64,000 nt of DNA, taken from Chionis minor (lineage: Eukaryota > Chordata > Aves > Charadriiformes > Chionididae). The notes beneath the pieces are model-generated. The model saw only the letters and a program-made list of their open reading frames with translations, did no database searches and had not been told where the DNA came from. A program made the translations under genes and the position numbers. This document shows positions 60,801 through 64,000 of the stretch, piece by piece. Location: positions 124,001 through 188,000 of the forward strand of contig VZSF01003323.1 in the NCBI GenBank assembly GCA_013398295.1, read 5' to 3'. The first letter of the stretch is position 1. Every line of letters begins with the position of its first letter.

Positions 60801-63800
60801 AGCAGGGCGGGCGGGAGCTGGGGGATCGGGGGGGTGAAGGTTCGGCAGCAGCCAGGTGAAGGCTTCCGGGTTTCTCCCTTTCCAACATCTCTGGCATCAT
60901 CCTGACTTTGGTCTGAGCAGCAGGTTGGATCAGAGGTTCCCTGGCACCAATTATTTCCCAATTCCCCTGTGATGTTGAGATGCGACATCTGCAAAATGAG
61001 GGGCTAAGTTCCCCCCCTGCTTTGCTGGAGAATTCTCCCCCAAAAAATACCACACCAAGGTCAAGGGGACCCTTCAACCGTATCCAGCTCCCATGTTAGT
61101 TGTCGTCTCAAAAGGGATGTTTTCCTCCTCTTCAGCACAGAGAGGTGTTATCTTTAGTGCTTTCCATGCTGGGTTACGTGCCCCCTGCCTTAGAGCCCAC
61201 CTCGTGTGGACTTAAATACTGGGTTTCCCAGGCGGTTGTTTAAACAAGGCAGCACGGGCACCAAAACACCCGCTCCCCGCAGAGGCGCAGAGCCCTGCTG
61301 CCCTACTCGCCATCTGCAGGCATCCGCGCTTCCCAGCCTGCCTCAGGTTTGTTGTTCTTCTGTTTCTTTGGTACCAACATACTCTATTTTCTTTCATTTA
61401 ACACGCAGGGAATGGGGGATCCTGTTAAAAGCACACCGAGCTCCTGGTGTAAAGCACCCATCTGGTGGCGTGGACAAGATGACAGAGATGCCGGAGCCTG
61501 ATTTTTTGGCTCCCTCTGAGTCTGATTTTTGGCTCCCTCCGGCAATGCTCCCCTCTCCCCTCGTTTAGCCAGGTGGCAGAAGGCTCAAAGTTGTCAAGCT
61601 CCTTGTGGAAGGGGTCGAGCTTCCTCTCCTCCTGTAATTCTCCAAGGACTGCTGCCTATAAATAAGCAATGCACCACCCGGAAAGGTGCCTTGAAGCACG
61701 GAGGTGTAGGTGGGCCTGGGCAATGGTGAGCCTTACCTCTGCAAGCAGATCCCCGGAGAGGGACAATTAAGCTGCGGCTAATATTTTTATGAAGCTTTCT
61801 GGTTCAGCAAAGCATTCACATTTCCCCTGCCTTGTTTTTCCAAGCTGCAGGGAGAAGGTGGGCTTTAACCCCTTGTTACCCTGGGGGGAGTGGGGGATGC
61901 GAGGGGGTCCGTCTGCTTCGTGCCTTCCAACTGGAACCAGCAGAAGTGTTTTAAGAAACTGGCTCATGCTGGGCAGCTTGTTTGACGCTGACCCATCCTT
62001 GAGGGTGATTTTTAGGGATGGGTGCTAGGCGCTCTGCAGCCTGGCACCGCTAGCAAAGGGCCCTGGAGAGCTTGCTGAAACCTGCCCTGCCCGCCACGGG
62101 GTGCCGGGGATTCGTGTGGCAGTGGGAGCAGGTGGGCACAGCTCCAGAGAGAAACCCCAGCTCCAGTTTGCACTCGCGGCATGGATCCAATCCCAGAAGC
62201 GGGTGGGGAAAAATGCAAGCCTCTCCCCTCTAGCCCTATGACATCGGCTCCGCAAAGCCGGCGTGCGTTCGCTGAGGCTTCCTGAGCAGGGCTGGGGCAT
62301 AAGACCGAGTGTAAAAGAAATTAAACTGGGTCCTTCAAGGAAAGGAGCACCTCTTCGGCATGTTTCCCTGTCCTGGATGAGCCTCGTGGTGGGCCACAGT
62401 GGCTACTTCCAAGTTGGCTGCTTGGTGAGTTTTAATTGAAATCTTGTGTGCTGACTGTGCCTGGGAAAATCAGGCTGTAACTAATGGGAATTGCTCATGA
62501 CGGTGGCTAATTACCGTGATTAACTGAGCAACAGTTTGGGTGAGTCTTCCTCCTGCTTTCACTCTGCCAATCATCCCAGACCCCAGGGAGCGGCTGTGGT
62601 AGCCGGGACGGGATGGTACCCTGCTTATCTATGGGTGTGGGGAGGTGGGTGGGAGATGCTGTGCAGCCCACTGGCGGTTGGGTGGTCCGGCCGGCTGTTG
62701 CTGCTGCTCTACGTTCCATATACATGGAGTTTTTGCTCACTGGAGGCAGCTGGTGAGGGGGCATTGGTGGGTAGGCATGGCTGTAGCTGGGACCCCTCCT
62801 GGAGAGCGATATGGGGTGAGGAACTCCATCTTAAGAGTGTGAGTTGAGGCATGAGGGACATGCTGGGAAACGGGGTTCAGCCCTTGAGTTTTCCCCATCC
62901 CATCCTCTTCTGCGGGATTTTTCCTTCCCACTGGGTCCCCCCTTCATTTCTGCCGCATCAGACAACGGCTTTCGCTGTTTGATCAGCAGCTTACTAAGCA
63001 ACCTTAAAAAAACCTGTTTACAAAACACATCTCTGCTGATGCTAAGTGAGTCTGGTTCTGTGGGCTGCTACTCGCCGGCTCCGCTCAAAATGTGTCACTT
63101 GCACCGATCGTTATTTTTAGAGCCAAGGTCTGCAAAATGCAAAGGCTGGGCAGGTTTTTCCAGGATGCCAGATTCCCAGGAGGAGGAAGAGGGGACTGGG
63201 GTGATCTCTTGCTCTGTGCCAGTGTGTGGTGGCTGCCGCTTTCACCAGCATCCTTGACGAGACAATGCTCAAGCGGCTTTTCCTGTCTCTAAATGGAGAT
63301 TTATAAATCCTTTGCGTGTCTTTCTCATTTTCTTTTCTCCTGGTCCTCCTTGCTTTGTGTTCAGTGATATTCCTGCCTCCTTACTCCATCTTTGGATGGG
63401 TACAGTGACACTGTGCGTAGTGGGCCTGGCGGCTGCGGGAAGCTAGTCCTGTCAGGAGAGCATTGCTTCGTCCACCTTCATACCCATCTGTGCATGTCCT
63501 CTATCCCCTTCCAACCTGCTCTGACCCAGGCTGGAAAGCCATTGGTCTTGCACCCTCTATCCTAAACCCCAGCCCTACTGCCTGGCCTCTCGGAAACCCT
63601 CTCCTGCTGGCTTTCTCAGCTCGTCACAGCTGGGTGCTGAGCTTTGGAGTCTTCTTCCCCTTCCAACCTGGCCCGTCCCAGAGCTGCCACCCCTGGCACT
63701 GTCCCCGCACCATCTCCTCAGTAGCTCCTGGGGCAGGAGCTGGTGCAGGGAGCAGGGCTGAGCTGAACACACCCCCAAGCCCCTCTCCAGCGTCAAAAGT

Positions 63801-64000
63801 GTTACTGAGTTTTGGAGCACTTTCTGATCGGAGAGTAGCGTCACGGGACGAGGGATGCCCTTGAACCCTTTCTTATGCTTTGGGGTGATGCTGAGCAAGG
63901 AAAGGAGGAAAACGGCTCCTTGTGCTGTGGCTTGGTGGCCTGGGGAGTCCACGGGCATCCTGCATGTTGGCCCAGTGCATTGCAGTGGGGTCTGGTGGCC
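57810..64000. other. Intergenic, no gene seen
   Basis: CpG-containing GC-rich sequence for the first few hundred bases after the gap, then mixed spacer. There is an AT-rich islet at 62,425-62,530 and a two-copy repeat of about 22 bases at 61,498-61,540. No exon is recognised. The calcium-channel gene CACNA1E follows IER5 in other amniotes, but none of its conserved exons is visible here. Confidence 0.5.

Noticed and set aside
57810..64000. CACNA1E exons expected by gene order
   Set aside because: No reading frame shows the conserved first transmembrane-domain exons. The gene probably begins in the gap or beyond the window.

Overview
This is a vertebrate nuclear window, almost certainly from a bird. 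The evidence is a CR1 LINE copy with typical avian reverse-transcriptase sequence and 3' end, an LTR retroelement family common in bird genomes, and the adjacent single-copy genes STX6 and IER5, which are also neighbours in other amniotes. Genes are sparse: I can support two protein-coding genes and nothing bacterial, phage-like or CRISPR-like. Most long open frames here are GC-rich chance frames.

Layout. Bases 1-12,316 carry STX6 (syntaxin-6) on the minus strand. Seven of an expected eight coding exons are visible; the last exon, encoding the membrane anchor, lies off the left edge. Its second intron has the full signature of a minor-spliceosome (U12-type) AT-AC intron. The 5' end sits in a CpG island that is misassembled: a 171-N gap is followed by two duplicated flanks joined at single Ns, and exon 1 was probably placed a few hundred bases from its true position. 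Bases 15,458-16,514 hold a 5'-truncated CR1. Bases 16,749-19,167 hold a non-autonomous LTR element with a 5-bp target duplication, a primer-binding-site-like sequence, a purine tract and internal tandem repeats. A CpG-rich, apparently non-coding block lies at 21.9-22.75 kb.

IER5, a single-exon immediate-early gene, lies at 25,633-26,242 on the plus strand. It has a TATA/CCAAT/GC-box promoter just upstream and two poly(A) signals downstream. Its frame is broken at an ambiguous base (25,811), which looks like a sequence or assembly error rather than gene decay.

From 27 kb to 64 kb I see no recognisable coding exon. This stretch holds decayed CR1 pieces, a tRNA-Lys-like relic, simple repeats, two more gaps (31.2 kb and 57.4-57.8 kb), a long polypyrimidine tract, a small CpG cluster near 54.5 kb, and several AT-rich islets that resemble conserved non-coding elements but cannot be confirmed without alignment. 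Apart from being neighbours, STX6 (TGN/endosome membrane fusion) and IER5 (stress-induced nuclear regulator) have no known joint function. I did not find a new biological system. The observations most worth checking are the AT-AC intron, the exon 1 misassembly, the IER5 frame break and the rearranged LTR element.
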